Below are positions 7,499-8,012 of a DNA stretch of 8,012 nucleotides, one piece after another. The stretch is from Candidatus Ancillula trichonymphae ImTpAt (GTDB taxonomy: Bacteria; Actinomycetota; Actinomycetes; Actinomycetales; Bifidobacteriaceae), in contig AXYY01000044.1 in NCBI GenBank assembly GCA_000485475.1, positions 1 through 8,012 on the forward strand, in the 5' to 3' direction. Position 1 is the first letter of the stretch. Every line of letters begins with the position of its first letter. A program made the position numbers and the translations under genes. The notes under the pieces are model-generated. The model worked only from the letters and a program-made list of their open reading frames with translations, was not told the origin of the DNA and made no database searches.

Positions 7499-8008
7499 GT
7501 AACGAAGATTCGTTTGAAGCGTTTCGGTAAGAAGCGTGCGCCTTTTTACCGCGTAGTAGTAATTGATTCGCGAAAGGCTCGTGATGGCCAGGCGATTGAG
7601 AAGGTTGGTATTTACCATCCGACTCGTGAACCGTCTGTTATTGAGGTGAAGTCCGAGCGTGTGCAGTATTGGCTGGGTGTTGGTGCTCAACCGAGTCAAA
7701 TGGTACGCAGGTTGTTGGAACTTACTGGTGATTGGGCAATTTTTAAGGGTGAAAAAAACACCAAGAGCAAGGTTATTGCACAGCCAGAAAAATTGACACC
7801 TGAGGATAAAATCCAGAAGATTGCTGACGATGCGGAAAAACTAAAGCAGGAAGTTAGCAGGAAACTAGCGGAAAAAGTTGTCGCAGAAAAAGCAGCTGCT
7901 GGAACCGCTGAAGGCGTTACTGAAACTGCAAAAACTGAGAATATTGCAGAAGATGCAGCAGCTGAAAAGCCAGCAGATGCAAGTGCGTCAGAAGGAAGTG
8001 ATGTGTAA
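7496..8008 (+). CDS. rpsP: 30S ribosomal protein S16
   Basis: S16 binds 16S rRNA in the body of the small ribosomal subunit and is needed for its assembly. The 170-residue product begins with the S16 core (about 1-85): KIRLKRFGKKRAPFYRVVV, DSRKARDG, IEKVGIYHP, RVQYWLGVGAQPS and VRRLLELTGDW. After that comes an 85-residue tail rich in Lys, Glu and Ala, probably helical or disordered, ending SASEGSDV. The E. coli protein is about 82 residues and stops near the core; actinobacterial S16 proteins often carry such tails. The start codon is TTG, supported by AAAGGAG 6 bases upstream. The TAA stop (8006-8008) shares its last A with an ATG that probably starts the next gene, as expected for the rpsP-KH-rimM-trmD-rplS cluster. 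A GAA-AAA-AAC run at codons 86-88 lies just after the core. Confidence 0.97.
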   Translation: MVTKIRLKRFGKKRAPFYRVVVIDSRKARDGQAIEKVGIYHPTREPSVIEVKSERVQYWLGVGAQPSQMVRRLLELTGDWAIFKGEKNTKSKVIAQPEKLTPEDKIQKIADDAEKLKQEVSRKLAEKVVAEKAAAGTAEGVTETAKTENIAEDAAAEKPADASASEGSDV

Positions 8009-8012
8009 TGCT
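8008..8012 (+). CDS. Start of the next gene, probably the KH-domain RNA-binding protein (partial)
   Basis: The rpsP stop TAA is part of TAATG, so an ATG at 8008-8010 overlaps it by one base. AAGGAAG (7992-7998) lies upstream as a plausible ribosome binding site. The next bases are CT, so residue 2 would be Leu if a standard CTN codon follows. Actinobacterial KH-domain proteins that follow rpsP typically start Met-Leu. Only five bases are visible, so identity rests on gene order. Confidence 0.45.

Overview
The window looks like a piece of chromosome from an actinobacterium with moderately low G+C (mid-40s percent by eye). The evidence is protein sequence: PurM has the actinobacterial GGETAEHPG form, the site-2 protease resembles mycobacterial Rip1, ribosomal protein S16 has a long Lys/Ala/Glu-rich tail, the initiator tRNA ends in U72-A73 without an encoded CCA, and two promoters sit so close to ATG codons that the mRNAs should be leaderless, as is common in this phylum. 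A freshly decayed oxidase gene beside intact housekeeping genes would suit a host-associated lineage undergoing genome reduction (a Bifidobacteriales-like or symbiotic actinobacterium). That placement is inference, and no species can be named from the sequence alone.

Left two thirds (1-5812, all minus strand, read right to left): pepO-like M13 metalloendopeptidase, then purF, purM and a broken nox (NADH oxidase). Gaps are 23 bp, a 4-bp ATGA overlap and 15 bp, so this is probably one transcription unit driven from the extended -10 promoter at 5819-5827. PurF and PurM catalyse steps 1 and 5 of de novo purine synthesis. The last gene, nox, still has a good ribosome binding site and start codon but carries three in-frame stops, three frame changes and loss of the redox cysteine, so it is a pseudogene.

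Middle (5813-5968): a 156-bp divergent control region. An extended -10 box on each strand lies only 6-7 bp from the ATG of pepO and of rseP respectively.

Right part (plus strand): an rseP/rip1 intramembrane protease; initiator tRNA-fMet, whose fully consensus promoter begins 1 bp after the rseP stop; a 170-bp spacer with no gene; rpsP (S16) starting with TTG; and the first bases of a next gene overlapping the rpsP stop, which by position and its Met-Leu start is probably the KH-domain RNA-binding protein of the rpsP-rimM-trmD-rplS cluster.

I see no insertion sequence, CRISPR array, prophage or novel multi-gene system. The most interesting points are the paired leaderless promoters, the nox pseudogene and the odd neighbourhood of the site-2 protease.
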